From Atherinomorus stipes (lineage: Eukaryota > Chordata > Actinopteri > Atheriniformes > Atherinidae): a stretch of DNA of 64,000 nt. The notes under the pieces were generated by a model. It searched no databases and had not been told where the DNA came from. It saw only the letters and a program-made list of their open reading frames with translations. Of the stretch, positions 1 to 10,858 are shown piece by piece. The position numbers and the translations under genes were made by a program. The stretch's first letter is position 1; each line of letters begins with the position of its first letter. The DNA lies in the NCBI GenBank assembly GCA_023101725.1, contig JALJCO010013393.1, positions 186,001 through 250,000 of the forward strand, in the 5' to 3' direction.

Positions 1-755
1 CTGTACACCTGAATCACAACTGCCGCTCTTTAACATCCTTTCTTCTTGTATCCTTTGGTTACAACAGCTTCCAGCACTCCCAGTACATTAACCTTCCTGT
101 CAACCAATCAATGCCACGTCACTGTTAATCTTCACTGCACATACGTGACCTTTAACAAACTTTGCTGCCCTTGGTCCCAAGTGATTAATACCAGTCTGGG
201 TAATTGGATGTTAATTGGAGAGACTATTGACCAAAGCTCTGAGAAAACAGTGAGTGTATGATTTGATGATCCTTCATATATTGATAAGATGGAGTGCAGG
301 AAGTGGAAGAGAATTGCCATTTGATTGTATCCATTCATCATCTTCATGATTGGTTGTTTGTGAAAGTGGAAGGTTCTGCCCTCTCCAACAAATGTCCTTG
401 TATTATCGCTGATAAAATCAATTTGTCTGTTTTTCTTCAGGCCATCATTTCTAGATTTACTTATATCAAAAGGAATGAATGCCATCTGAACAATGACTTC
501 TTTTTTTCTTTTTTTCTTATCTGAGCAACAAAAGCCCCCTGAAAACCTATTTCTTGATCGAGGCTATAAACAGGAATTTCCTGGAATTTAGAAAATAAAA
601 GTTGTAGTTTCATTATTATTGCTGACTGGCATTATTATCATATGCCAGTCGTCACCCAAGCTCATGCCAGTCAACACAGTCTATTACCAATGAATACATT
701 TGAACATTGTAGAACATTGTAGAACATATGTACAGTACACACCACATACTGCATA
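1..755. other. No recognisable feature (AT-rich single-copy DNA)
   Basis: Only short unconnected reading frames occur here, without recognisable domains. A short direct repeat, AGAACATTGT, occurs twice near 709-725. I see no repeat family or exon. Confidence 0.6.
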
Positions 756-787
756 TACAAAATATATATATATACACACACACACAC

Positions 788-855
<68 letters not shown>

Positions 856-902
856 ATATATATATATATATATACTGTATGTGTGTGTGTGTGTGTGTGT
901 AC
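756..902. repeat. Compound TA/CA/TG microsatellite
   Basis: Blocks of (TA)n, (CA)n, (TG)n, a long (TA)n and a final (TG)n follow one another. The CA block followed by the TG block, flanked by TA on both sides, can fold back on itself. Both strands give meaningless Tyr-Ile repeat frames. Length is likely to vary between individuals. Confidence 0.95.
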
Positions 903-911
903 TGTATATGC

Positions 912-1262
912 TAGGGGTCCAACAATACATTTATTCGTATCGCACCAAACCGTACAAACGTGTATCGAACCCCTATGTATAAAAACACAATACAAATTTT
1001 TGTGTATACAGATTTTTTTTTTTTTTTTTTTATCAACTTGTGTTCTGACAATGAAGTCTGTGTTGGAAACTCAGTGGCTGGCATTTGGAATTACTGTGGT
1101 TTCCATGTTGAGTATGATCCCCATGGTAAGCCATTGTGGACAAAAGGATATGTGGTTAAAAAAGGCATGACAATGTATTCTTTTGTATTGAAAGAATATC
1201 GAACCGGGCCACGAACGTATCGGACCAAACCGATCTGTGAATTTTTTGTATCATTAGTAGGA
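912..1262 (+). mobile_element. Decayed hAT transposon with BED zinc-finger remnant
   Basis: The left edge TAGGGGTCCAACAATAC resembles the terminal repeat of fish hAT elements, and the right edge keeps TGTATCATT, the expected inverted partner in degraded form. Subterminal ACCAAACCG motifs occur on both sides. Between them, about 1059-1155 in one frame reads SVAGIWNYCGFHVEY followed by GKPLWTKG. This fits the start of a BED-type zinc finger as found at the N terminus of hAT transposases (aromatic W..YFGF and the later G-K-P). The zinc-binding Cys pair expected downstream is not preserved, and a T-rich tract lies just upstream. This is a non-functional relic. The BED assignment is by motif and could be wrong. 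Confidence 0.55.
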
Positions 1263-1298
1263 ACTAGGGGCTATGGAATGCATTATGTCATGACTGTA

Positions 1299-1362
<64 letters not shown>
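1255..1362. repeat. Repeat tail plus (TA)n microsatellite
   Basis: AGGGGCTATGGAATGCATTA (about 1266) matches the 3' part of the dispersed repeat at 32866-33170. It is followed directly by a run of about 29 TA units (1305-1362). The same repeat end at 33 kb borders a TG-rich stretch, so this end seems to be associated with simple repeats. Confidence 0.75.
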
Positions 1363-1365
<3 letters not shown>

Positions 1366-2770
1366 TGTATATTTATTTATATTTATACTAATCCCAACAT
1401 TACTTTGTCAGCTGAATATAAGATTGAACCATTTACTGCTCCCACATTTTAGGAGATTATTTAAAATTCTATAAATACTTATTTTCCAACGTTCTGAGTC
1501 TCTAATAAAGCTGCGACTTAAGATGAAGCTGTAATGAGATGCTCACTGATGCATTAATTGATAAGTAGAATAACAATGAGGTGGCAACAGTCGTTTTTAA
1601 TTAATCTTCTTTAATCCCTCATGTACACAGTAAATCCTGCATTTCTCAATGCAGAATTGTGCTCAAAGGAGATTTAACTTTAGACATGAAATTAAGTTTT
1701 ATCACAGAGGCATGAATTCATTGCACTTGTGTTGGATTTCTATTACAACCCATAGACCTTGTAATGTCCGATCTTGAACCCTTAGCTGAAGTGAAGTATT
1801 TCACATTGAAAAACTAATAATGATGATAATAATGATAATATTAAAGACCAACAAAACTCTTCTCAAATGTCTTTGCAGTAAACATCCAGTTACTGAATTC
1901 TTACTTGTGCATGAAGCTAGTTCACGGCAGGAATAAGTTCATGGCGCCAAAACCATGAGATCACTGCTCAACCTGTCTCACAAATCTTTCTTTGTGTCCG
2001 TGTGACTTTTTTTTTTGATGAGGAAACATTATAGCTATAGAGGCAATAAAAATAAAGTCTCACTAGTATTTTTGGAGACTGGCCACCTCATGATAGGGGA
2101 GGCAGGAAATTCTAGGTGACACGGCTCAAGAAGCACACCTGTGACGCACCACCTGCCTCACCACTTCAGGGAAAATGTGTCCCAGATTACTGTACTGTAC
2201 AATCCACACATGCACACACACTCCAGGAGCCATGTGATCTCCAGCAGGGTCAAGTTTCACATGTCACTTCAGTCTTTGTGCACAATTGTGATCTACCAGC
2301 AGAAATGTTATAATTGCTACGATGTCTTTGTTAATCTACTGTAGAATCATGTAACAGTCAAAATTTTTGCGTTTCCATAACTGCAGAATAAACCCTTGGT
2401 ACTCAAAGATGTTGTGGGTCTTCCTCTTCATCCCTCTGCCATATTGCACCACCATGTCACAAGAGAAGGGCACAGGGGGGCAACCCAAACATTACCCCCC
2501 CATTTCCATTTAGGCAAGCTGGGTCAGGGTTCAGCTTTAAAGGTTATCTCAGGAATATCTGCTGACCAGTGGTCCAACTGTAAGAAAAAACATGATCAAG
2601 GTTTAAAGTTTCTGGAGGGTTTCTGGAGTACGTAGGATCTCCCAGCAGATCTGCCATTTTATAGTGTGGGTGAAGTTTGACTACCCCCACGATACTGCTG
2701 TGCCACCAGGGGTCAAGCCCTGATACAGTGTCCCAAGATAAATTAATCTGAGAGGAGGAGTCACACTCAA
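1363..2770. other. No recognisable feature
   Basis: AT-rich DNA with scattered short frames and no family I recognise. Confidence 0.6.
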
Positions 2771-2965
2771 AGCAACTCATAGGGTGAATTCTAATTCCCT
2801 CCTCAGCCCCAGCCCTTGGCCCTAACCCTTTATTTTGCACGTTCATGTGAAGGGGTAGTGGTGTCCAGATTCTGGTTCAGATTGTGGGGGAGGGGGAAGT
2901 GGTAGGGCTATCTGTCCCTCAAAACAGAGATTTTCCAGGGGCACACTAGAAAATGAGTAGATGTG
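2771..2965. mobile_element. C/G-rich-armed MITE-like repeat, copy 1
   Basis: A C-rich arm (ATTCCCTCCTCAGCCCC, CCTAACCC) is followed by TTTTGCACGTTCATGTGAAG and then a G-rich arm (AAGGGGTAGTGGTGTCC, GGGGGAGGGGGAAG). The same order of C-rich arm, TTTTG.GCA.TT centre and G-rich arm recurs at 56050-56180. Both look like decayed copies of one small DNA element. No target duplication was found. Confidence 0.55.
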
Positions 2966-3002
2966 ATATTTCCACAATTCCATCCGAAACACAGGCAAAA
3001 TC

Positions 3003-3482
3003 AGGTTCAGACTACACAATATTTTTCATGGTTTACAACAGTTGCTATGTCAGGTTAACGGACATTGTGTCATAAAATCGGATGATGTCTTGTTACTCGT
3101 GAGTGGCAACACTACATGAATGGCACCAGACACAAAAACCATCTGACCATCGCATGGTGTCGTAAGAGACAGCACGAGACAGAGAGGCAGGACAAGCAGC
3201 CATCAATCAGTCATGGCAACAGATGCACATGGAACACGTCGCAGGACATGTCACAGTAGGCGGACAAACCCAAAAAATTCTTACACACCGGTCTTTCTGC
3301 GTCATGGTTGTGAAGCGTTGCAGATGCCAAATTGCCAATCGCTGATTATGTCACACTACATGGAGTGAAGATGGACATGTTACTGTGTAGACATGTATGA
3401 CAGTGAGCGACTGTCTGCAGCGTCTCTGTTGCGTCTCTGTTGGGCCAAAATTGGGCTAACTTTGGTAGTCTGATCCAGACTT
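3003..3482. mobile_element. MITE-like element with GTTCAGACTACAC ends
   Basis: The left end, AGGTTCAGACTACACAA, is matched in inverted form on the right by GTAGTCTGATCCAGAC. The span of about 480 bp has no coding potential. It resembles small hAT-related elements of fish. The target duplication is not visible, so the class is tentative. Confidence 0.45.
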
Positions 3483-3600
3483 TAGTGACTTAAAGAAAGA
3501 GGTTGAAGATCCAAGCAGCTGAAATGAGCTTCTTCTGAAGGTTGCTGGTCTTGACCAGAGAAATCAGGTGAAAAGTTCACACATGAGCCGGTTTGTGCAT

Positions 3601-3790
3601 CTGATTATGACGCCTCCTGGTTACCTCTCCTTGAAAACATGTCCCACTTGGAAGATTCTAACTGGATGGATTGTTTGTCCCTTCTGACCAGGAAACATCT
3701 CAGGATACCGTTAAAGGAGCTGGAGAGCATCACTTTGGAAAAGGGTCTCTGGATGGATGGACAGACAACCTTCCAGTACTTGATGAGTAC
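3601..3790 (+). mobile_element. LINE 3' coding relic (RTE/Rex-like)
   Basis: The frame from 3639 reads MSHLEDSNWMDCLSLL then RKHLRIPLKELESIT. This fits the common fish LINE C-terminal pattern (W-R-D-Y-x-S-x-L, then LGIPPEELE). The preceding ACGCCTCCTGG and the GGATGGATGGA just downstream fit the usual 3' end of the same elements. The piece is about 60 codons, is 5'-truncated, and has no catalytic residues. The clade assignment (RTE/Rex type) is tentative. Confidence 0.55.
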
Positions 3791-5933
3791 TTTGTTGGTA
3801 CCAGATACCAGCAGCAACATCTTGTCATCTGGTTTTTGGGCCTCCAACTGCTTTGGTATCAAGTGAATGAACATCAGTGAAAAAAAGACAGATGGTCATA
3901 AAATGTTGATCATCGGTGGTTAAAGTGCCATATTGGTGAGTCTGGCCTGGATCTAAACATTTTCAAATTATCCTAGAAAATCAGTTTAGTTATGTTCAAT
4001 CTAAGTTTGATAAAGGTGTGCAAAGCTGTGACTGCAACTTGCACAAATGTAGTATAATCTAAAATGGAAGCGCACATTTGCACATTACTGAACACTCTCT
4101 GAACGAAGATGAATCACCCTTAAGTAAAAAAAAAATCCCATTTCTTTATTTTTAACACAATTACAAACACAAAGGGGGGGGGGGGGGGAGAATGAATGCA
4201 CATTAAAAAAATAATCCTCATCTTAATGCCCAAATGAGCTCTGCGGTTGTTTGTTGTGAAAGATTGTGTGTGTGATCCCCTGTTGGCCCTGACTTAGATG
4301 AATGCTACATTAGTATGGAGCTCCATTATGAGGCATCTGCACAGTAATCCAAACCACCTTCGTATGATAAAGATGAGCCATGTAACAGCACATCACGCCA
4401 AATGAGGCTTTCTGTCACACCTCACCAAAGAGAAGCAATTCAGCCGATATTGTGTGTGAAATGAGAGATATAGTGGAGCAAGCAGCGCGGAGTAAACACA
4501 CATGCGTTTTCTCTGAAAGATAAAAATGTGTTTATGTAAGGTTTTTTATTTGAAATACAACACCTGCACTAGGAAAGTCTCTAGCTCTCTTTGTGAATAA
4601 CAATGAATATCAAGCTGCATTTTATCTGAGAAATTAAATCAGATTTAAACTGACAGAAAATTACCATAAATGTGATGTACTGAGGTTTTCATTTTGGAAT
4701 GTAACATTTTGAAAATGTTCCTGAGATTTTTGTCGCCTTCCTTTGATGAAATTTGATCATGTTTTCTGTTCTGAAATTGATTGTGCTATAGATTTACAAC
4801 AACTTGGTCACGTTTTCTCAACAGCAGCACTATTTTTAAATTCATTGTATGTGTTTCTGATTTAAAGGGTTTGCTGATTTATTTCTTATGATGTTCCCTC
4901 TGAAAAGCTTGCAGTAATTAGCTCTCATACTGACTGAACCTGTCAGAATAATAACACATTGTCTTGTACAGGTGAGTGAAATCATACTCAAGTTATGTGT
5001 TATCACAAAAAATGAATGTAGTTACCGGCTCTACTTCAAGTCTCTGGGATGTTCTGTAGTACTTGTCCATCTCACCACTCTTCATAATGCATGTAAGTTA
5101 TTAAATATAACTGGGATGGACTTCTTCTCTGGTTTTCTTGTTGTTTAAAGGATTTCTGTTGAGCTTTTGACCATGAAGAGCTATGAGGGCGATCCTGTTT
5201 CATTTGTTGTGCTAATTCATATAATTCTGAACTGCACATTCAATCAGTTGGACCTGGTACTTATACTCAGGGACTTTTTTTCAAGGAACCAGATGATTGC
5301 ATCAGATTACAGCTGTTTGTGTTTCATTGTGGTCTAAAGAGCCAAGGAGATTAGAGAAATTAGTCGACTGACTCGCTGCAGGACTCAGAGCTGAGAAGCT
5401 TCTGTGAAAATTGGAGGTGCGCTTCAGACACAAAAACTGGCTTCCTGCATGATTGTGTGATGGTGTGTTAAAATGTCGCCTTTGCAACAATCAGAAAGAA
5501 GTATAATCCTTTAATTTGCTGCTTTGTTCCTACAATCACTGCTCCCTCTCGCCTTCAACAGGTTGCTTAGCCACCACAACTCAGGCTGTTTTTATGCCAA
5601 AGGAAAGCAAATAGAAAAGAAGAGTAGCTAGGGTAAGTGTTAGTTTACTTGGATGGAATGATGGAAATAAGACCAGTAATGTTTCGCACTTGAAACTCTA
5701 TCAAGCTGCTTCTCTGCTTTAGACTGAGCTGCACAAACAAGTAAACAGGAATTATTTGTTTATGGCAAATAATGAATGCATTCTGTGAAAGAACAGGCTT
5801 TATTTTGAGGAAACAGTTGCCCAGTGACATAATGACACACAAGGAAGACACCTGTAGGTGACGTCTGCAGCTTCTACAGACTTTTCTGTGAATGGCTGAG
5901 CTGTCCTTTACCCATGCATCTTTCCTTTAATGT
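3791..5933. other. No gene; AT-rich DNA with a G homopolymer
   Basis: Apart from a run of 15 G at 4174-4188 I see no structured feature. Several frames under 90 codons lack recognisable domains. Confidence 0.55.
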
Positions 5934-6225
5934 TACAGTTTTTCTCAATTGCTAAAACTCTAAATCCCATTCTCAAAGTCAATTTTTCAGAAACCTAAAC
6001 TAAGGTATCAAATCAGTCCCCTTGTGATCAAAACCTAAAGCATGTTTCACATCACTAGACACTGCTTGCAAACACATTTGCATTGTGATGCACTTGCTGT
6101 GCAGGTAAACAGGGGGGGGGAAAAAAAAACAGTGACTCAAAGGGGGGATTGATTTCACCTTTGGCTGATGATGAGGGAACCAATATAAACCAGTTGAGGA
6201 AGCTGTGAGAGGTCAAGATTTTGCA

Positions 6226-6360
6226 ATGGATAGAGGAACTCAGAGAGGAAGAGCACGCACAAGAGGTGGTTGAGGATGGGGACGTGGAAGGGGACAAAAT
6301 CAGGTCTGACACAGAGCCTTCATTTCAGGTGAAATCAGAGCAACTGTAATTGACTATGTT
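6226..6360 (+). pseudogene. Broken N terminus of mariner-type transposase
   Basis: From ATG at 6226 the frame gives an Arg/Gly-rich leader (MDRGTQRGRARTRGG), a stop at 6271-6273, then GWGRGRGQNQV, a second stop at 6307-6309, and then FISGEIRATVIDYV. Basic RG-rich leaders followed by an 'IS.EIRATLVDHV' helix, probably the first helix of the paired-type DNA-binding domain, are what I know from fish transposases of this group. The frame then runs into A-rich sequence. The catalytic DDE domain is absent, so the piece is dead. The leader is highly biased in composition, so the assignment rests mainly on the 14 residues after the second stop and on the flanking TA-CAGT inverted ends. Confidence 0.6.
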
Positions 6361-6404
6361 ACAGTATAAAAAAAAAGGACAATTTTTGATTAGGTAATTC
6401 CTAA

Positions 6405-6593
6405 GGAAAAAAACAAAAAAAAAAAAAAAAGGCAAAAAAAAGAAAGCAAAGAAAAAACAAAAAAAAAAAAAGAAAGAAAAAAAAAAAAAAAATAAAAAAA
6501 AAAACAAAAAAAAAACAAAAAAGAAAAAAAAAAAAAAAAAAAAAAAAAGAAAAAAAGAAGAAAAAAAAAAAAAACAAAAAAAAAAAAAAAAAG

Positions 6594-6635
<42 letters not shown>

Positions 6636-6717
6636 AAAAAAAAAAAGGAAAGAAAAAAAAAAAAGAAAGAAAAAAAAAAAAAAAAAAAAATACATAAAAA
6701 TAAAAAAAAAAAAAAAG

Positions 6718-6748
<31 letters not shown>

Positions 6749-6792
6749 AACAAAAACCCCCCCCTCAAAAAAAAAGAAATAAAAAACCCCAC

Positions 6793-6826
<34 letters not shown>

Positions 6827-7024
6827 AAAAAAAATAAAAAAAAAAAAAAAAAAAACAAAAAAAAACAAAGAAAAAAAAATAAAAAAAAGACAAAAAAAAA
6901 AAAAAAAAAAAAAAAAGAAAAAAAAATAAAAGAGAAAAAAAAAAAGAGAACAAAGAAAAGAAAAAAAAAAAAAAAAAAAAAACAAAAAACCAACGCAAAG
7001 AAAAAACAAAAAAAAAAAAAAAAA
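6405..7024. repeat. About 620-bp A-rich tract
   Basis: This is almost pure A on the plus strand, with single G, C or T interruptions and one island of about 45 bp with CCCCCCCCTC and CCCC runs (about 6747-6790). It lies inside the mariner-type element between the transposase start and the right half. It is far longer than a retroposon poly-A tail. It could be a real expansion or an assembly/consensus artefact. Confidence 0.9.
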
Positions 7025-7396
7025 CCAACCGCATTACCTCCACCAAAGAGGTTATGTATGTTATGAGTTCTCTGCATTTGGCCTGATATAAATTAAAAAA
7101 AAACAAAAAACATTTTGACAGCATGATGTTCTGGGAACTCTGTTTTCCTTTTTTCCTTCAAGTGTTTCCTGATTGCTCTGTAGTGTTCTACATTTTGCTG
7201 TGCTTGGGCCATGATTTGACAATAGTGTTGCTTTTTGAGGTCAGGTGATGCTGTTTTGAGTCAATAACTTCCTTTTGCAGCAAAAAGCAGAGATTTTGGG
7301 AATGTAGTTAGATTTATGGGATTATTGTGTTTAAAGTTGTGAAAAAAGTGAGGGATTATTTCAAAAATAGTGTTTTAGCAATTGAGGAAAACTGTA

Positions 7397-7756
7397 AGAA
7401 TGCTTTCTATTGATGCTCTGTAATTGTCGTTACTTACAGTACACTATGACAATGACAATAAATTACTGAGTTGAGGTGAATTTAAAAAAAAGTGGTTAAA
7501 GGGAAAAAAATAAATATATTTTTTCATATTTTATATTTTTTATATTTTCATATATATCATATTGTTGACAAACCAGCGCCAGGCCAATGATGAGCTGCTG
7601 GTAGTAACTGATGAGGGTCAGGAATACAGAAAGACAACCATTTATTCAACCTACAACGCACGTCTCTGATGTTGTGTTCAAGTTGTCTTGTACTTCCCAT
7701 CAGCTTTTGTTTGCTGGTGACAAAGTTACTGGGTAGTTGCAGATCTAGATGTACCA
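7397..7756. other. AT-rich spacer with a LINE-like tail motif
   Basis: GACAATGACAATAAATTA near 7448 resembles the '..TGCAATGACAATAAAG' tail of fish LINEs (compare 23880). The rest is A/T-rich without a recognised feature. Confidence 0.4.
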
Positions 7757-7932
7757 ACTCAGAAAAAAATACACGTCTCCAAAATAGCCGATTGTGAGAA
7801 TCTACAACTGCAGAAACGTGCATCTCGCATCCAAAGCAGCGGACGTCAGAGTTGGAAAATCTGAAGTTTTCCAGCTTGACGCAGTGCGTCACCCAATCAG
7901 AGAGACTCAGTGTTGTGACACAGAGACACAGG
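7757..7932 (-). mobile_element. PIF/Harbinger fragment, copy A
   Basis: On the minus strand this reads CTCTGATTGGGTGACGCACT, then GCGTCAAGCTGGAAAAC, CTTCAGATTTTCCAACTCTG and GACGTCCGC. The same order (CTCTGATTGG, GCATCAAGCTG, TTCAGATTTT, then AC.CCC) appears at 57430-57520, and TTCAGATTTTCCAACTC recurs at 12371. Those two loci also carry transposase-like coding remnants, so this is a terminal fragment of the same family. Confidence 0.6.
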
Positions 7933-8160
7933 GTCATTTTTCCCTTGTCAGGCCCAGCAATATGGTATGGGATGCTGTTATAAACAAATGTTTAATTAAA
8001 GAAATAAAATGAATTAACAGGATATTGAGGGGGGCCTTGTGTTTACAGTATAAAGCTCCCCTTGGCAAAGCAAAACTGTTCCACACAATAAAGCAACCAG
8101 ATCACCATTCTGCTTGCTATGATGCTGGACAGGACAAGTAAAAAAAAAAAAAAAAAAAAA
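7933..8160 (+). mobile_element. Poly-A-tailed retrocopy of unrecognised family, copy 1
   Basis: About 208 bp from TCATTTTTCCCTTGTCAGGC to ATGCTGGACAGGACAAGT is followed by a run of about 20 A. It aligns along its length with 20668-20880, and its last 55 bp also with 48577-48632. CACAATAAAGCAA gives an AATAAA signal roughly 45 bp before the A tail. It is 5'-truncated relative to the 20.6-kb copy and abuts Harbinger-derived sequence. No coding potential was seen. Confidence 0.7.
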
Positions 8161-8490
8161 GACATTTTCTATGGTAAATGGGTCAAGAAGAAACCTGGGA
8201 ATCTCTTCACTTTATGATTACAGTGGGGGATAAATGCAGATCTGTGTCCAGTCACACAGCTCCTTGAGTGAATGGTGAAATGAATTCCCCCCCCCCCCAA
8301 GGACAAATATTGAAATTCCCCGAACTCAGAACACCTCTGAACGATCTGAAGAATCCAGACACGGCTCTGAGACGCCCGACGACGTCATTCTCTGGTCTTG
8401 CGGTGCATTGTACAAAGAAGCAGGTAAAGGAAAACCACCAGGTCCAGCACTGATGCTCGTCTTGTGCGTCTAGTGTCTTTTGTCTCCAAG
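8161..8490. other. No recognised feature
   Basis: Contains a C run (8287-8298). Open frames on both strands lack recognisable domains. Confidence 0.5.
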
Positions 8491-8493
8491 TGT

Positions 8494-9022
8494 CAGGACC
8501 AGCATATAAATTTGGGTGTACAGCACGATTTTGATGCCAAAATCGTGTTTGATTTGTGGTAGGCCTTGGGTATAGAAGGGTGTTTAGGGATAATGATAGA
8601 GGTAGTTGTTTATGAGTAGAGTAAGATGATTGGCTAGAGGTGTTGTTTGAGAGGATGGGTAGCTGGAGTGGTGGTAAGATGATGCAGCGGTGAAGAATCA
8701 AGACGCGTCGCTCAAGGTTACACGTTTATTAAAATATTACTAGCAAACTACGGCAGAGGACTGTGTCGTCAGATCCTGCACGTGTCTCAGCGGTCAGTAG
8801 TGAAGTTCTGCCTGCTCAGCTGTCTGTCGTCTTCCGGACCCACACTTTTTGTGTCTGTTTTTGTGATGCTTAAAGGTCCCTCTGTGTCAAACCCTCCCCT
8901 CCTGTCTGATATGCAGTCTTCTGTCTGTAAATTCCACGTCAGCCCATCTTGAAATCTAGTTCATAACTTGTCACGTCGCCCTAACTTTATCAGTTGCCTT
9001 GTCCTTGTCATAATCTTAACAG
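8494..9022 (-). mobile_element. Possible solo LTR
   Basis: Read on the minus strand the segment starts TGTTAAGATTATGAC and ends ..GCTGGTCCTGACA, so it has TG..CA ends. In between it has TTTTAATAAACGTG, a polyadenylation signal, followed by a C/T-rich stretch like an R-U5 region. No polypurine tract, primer-binding site or internal coding region is present. The 5-bp flanks (CCAAG and GTATA) do not match, which weakens the case. An alternative start at about 9057 (TGTCGGGG) also lacks a matching duplication. Confidence 0.3.
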
Positions 9023-9332
9023 TATATATCTATAGAGTCAGACTGTCTGCCCCGACAATCTGAACAAAGAGTAGCAAAAAGAAAACACTGAAATGTGTTT
9101 ATAAAAACAAACAAAATGACATTTGAAAACTTTATAATGTATAATGTACACATTTCTAATACTTAGGCCATGATGCAAATGAGTTTGAAACTGAGTGAAA
9201 TATAATGTCTCCTGATGTTTCCAAAATGTCTCAAACAGGACTAAACATGAAACAAGACCACCGTTCAGTCGACATGTTTATAACCATTCAAACTACAGGC
9301 TCATGTTGTGACTGTTACACACAGTTTTAACA
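9023..9332. other. No recognised feature
   Basis: AT-rich spacer between the possible LTR and the TTAA element. Confidence 0.6.
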
Positions 9333-9841
9333 TTAAAGGTAGAGTCCAGAGTGTTCCCCTGTTTCTGTTTGGAAGCACAATTCAAACTGAGAGCCCCTCC
9401 CCTCGGACTAATGGCTGCATCGCTCTTTGGTCCAAGCCTCTACTTCAAACCTCAGGAGCGAGTGGAAGCCAAACCAATATAAACTCTGGTTTTCAAACGT
9501 GCACCATCTAGAGCTCTTTTCGACACACAGTTTTTTTTTTTTCTTTTCTGTGTTCTGAATTCCCCATAGAGGGCATTGTTATTGGATTTTGAGACAGATC
9601 CAAGTTGCCTGCCTCCAACCATTGTACATGGGGACTTGTTCAAACCAGAATAAATCTTCTGGAATTCTATACTCTGTCTGGTTCATTGCTGTCTTACCGG
9701 AGCCCACTACAGATGTAGGCTTAGCACCACCAAACTACTGTATATCATTACAGTCCTTAATCTATAACATGCTGCATCTGCCATTTTTTGCAAAGAATTT
9801 TTTTTTCGAGTGAATCTGGTGTTGGCTCAAGTTGATGTTTA

Positions 9842-10858
9842 TATATTACACCAGTTTTAAAATCACTGCATTGGCTCCCCGTGCATTTCAGGATTGATAT
9901 TAAGGTTCTTTTAATGGTTTATAAATGTCTTAATGGTCTCGGGCCTTCCTATTTATAGGACCTGCTTTTAAACTATGAACCCTCGCAGACCCTGAGGTCC
10001 TCTGGTACCGGCCTTTTAGTTGTTCCCAAAGTGAGAACTAAAACTCCCGGCGAGGCCTCATTCCACCATTATGGACCTCATCTGTGGAACAGCCTGCCAG
10101 AGAACCTCAGGGCTGCAGAGACTGTTGATGTTTTTAAGAAGAGGCTGAAGACCTACCTTTTTAACTTAGCTTTAAGTTGAATTTTATCTAGTTTTCATAT
10201 GATCCTTTTTTAAATTTGGTTTTGCGATATTTTAATTTATTTAATATGGATTTTATTTGTATTAATTCCTTTTATGTGTATTTTATTATCTAGCTTTTAT
10301 TTGATTTGTTTTTATTTATTTATTTACTTATTTTGGATTAACCCTACAAACTTTTAATTTCCCCCAGTGTTTCCTCATGGGGATCCTTCACTCCGGGAGC
10401 TTTGCCTGCTCGGTCTGGGGGGTAACGGCTGTGGGGGATCCCCTTTTCTTGGTGTCTGGGGTCCTGCACCGCAGCCCTGCGGCTGTGGTGTGGACCCTGG
10501 CCTGTCCTGATCTGGGGGGGGTCCCTGCCGCTGGGCCTTATGAATGGATGTGTGAATGGATCCCCAAGATATCGTTTCCTCACAGCAGGGTCATGCCAGT
10601 TGGTTTTTACTGTTAGTGGTTTTATACCTGTTCACTTAAGATACAGAAGGTGGGGGTTTGCAGTCAGGTGTCGAATTGGGAGGGGGGTTAGGTGTGTGCA
10701 TGTGTGTGTTTTGTGTTTTATACTTGGATGTGTGAGGGCTTGTTTTTATTTAAATCTGCATTTGTTTTTATTATGTTGAGCACTTTGTGTTGCCTTTTAA
10801 TGGTATGAAATGCGCTTTATAAATAAAGCTTGATTTGATTTGATAAAAAAAAAAAAAA
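9842..10858 (+). mobile_element. L2-type LINE, 5'-truncated 3' end
   Basis: The C-terminal coding remnant (9860-10180) is followed by a long GC-rich 3' region and ends AATAAAGCTTGATTTGATTT. The repeated TTGAT units and the A run (to 10858) are typical of L2-clade 3' tails. The 5' truncation falls inside the TTAA element, whose arms continue on both sides, so the LINE inserted after the DNA element. The insertion point is in that element's own A/T-rich tract, so a target duplication cannot be read. Confidence 0.85.
9860..10180 (+). pseudogene. C terminus of L2-type LINE polyprotein
   Basis: A single frame of 106 codons begins KSLHWLPVHFRIDIKV, continues through CLNGLGPSYL, PSQTLRSSGTGLLVVP, PHLWNSLPENLRAAE and VFKKRLKTYLFNLA, and ends at a stop at 10178-10180. 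These are the conserved blocks that follow the reverse-transcriptase domain in L2/CR1-like LINEs (HWLPV..RI, ..LNGL.PSYL, LWNSLP). One in-frame TAG at 9956-9958 is the only disabling change in this stretch, and the catalytic part is missing. Few lesions suggest a fairly recent insertion. It has no host function. Confidence 0.85.

Larger units (their letters stand above)
5936..7394 (+). mobile_element. mariner/Tc1-type transposon, decayed, copy 1
   Basis: The element runs between inverted ends. The left is CAGTTTTTCTCAATTGCTAA and the right is its near-complement TTTTAGCAATTGAGGAAAAC followed by TG. A TA dinucleotide lies on each side (5934-5935 and 7395-7396), as expected for the IS630/Tc1/mariner group. 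It is about 1.46 kb long. The interior holds the start of a transposase (6226-6360) and a very long A-rich tract (6405-7024). A short segment, ACCTCCACCAAAGAGGTTATG (about 7037), resembles the left end of the repeat at 28692, so a fragment of that family may also have landed here. A relative with related ends lies at 17843-19085. Confidence 0.8.

Noticed and set aside
652..1170. Tyr-Ile repeat open frames on both strands
   Set aside because: Translation of TA/CA microsatellites.
6325..7124. Long minus-strand open frames encoding poly-Phe/Leu proteins (up to about 250 codons)
   Set aside because: They are the translation of the A-rich tract and have no protein character.
8494..9057. Full retrovirus-like element around the possible LTR
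   Set aside because: No second LTR, primer site, polypurine tract or coding region; flanks do not match, so at most a solo LTR.
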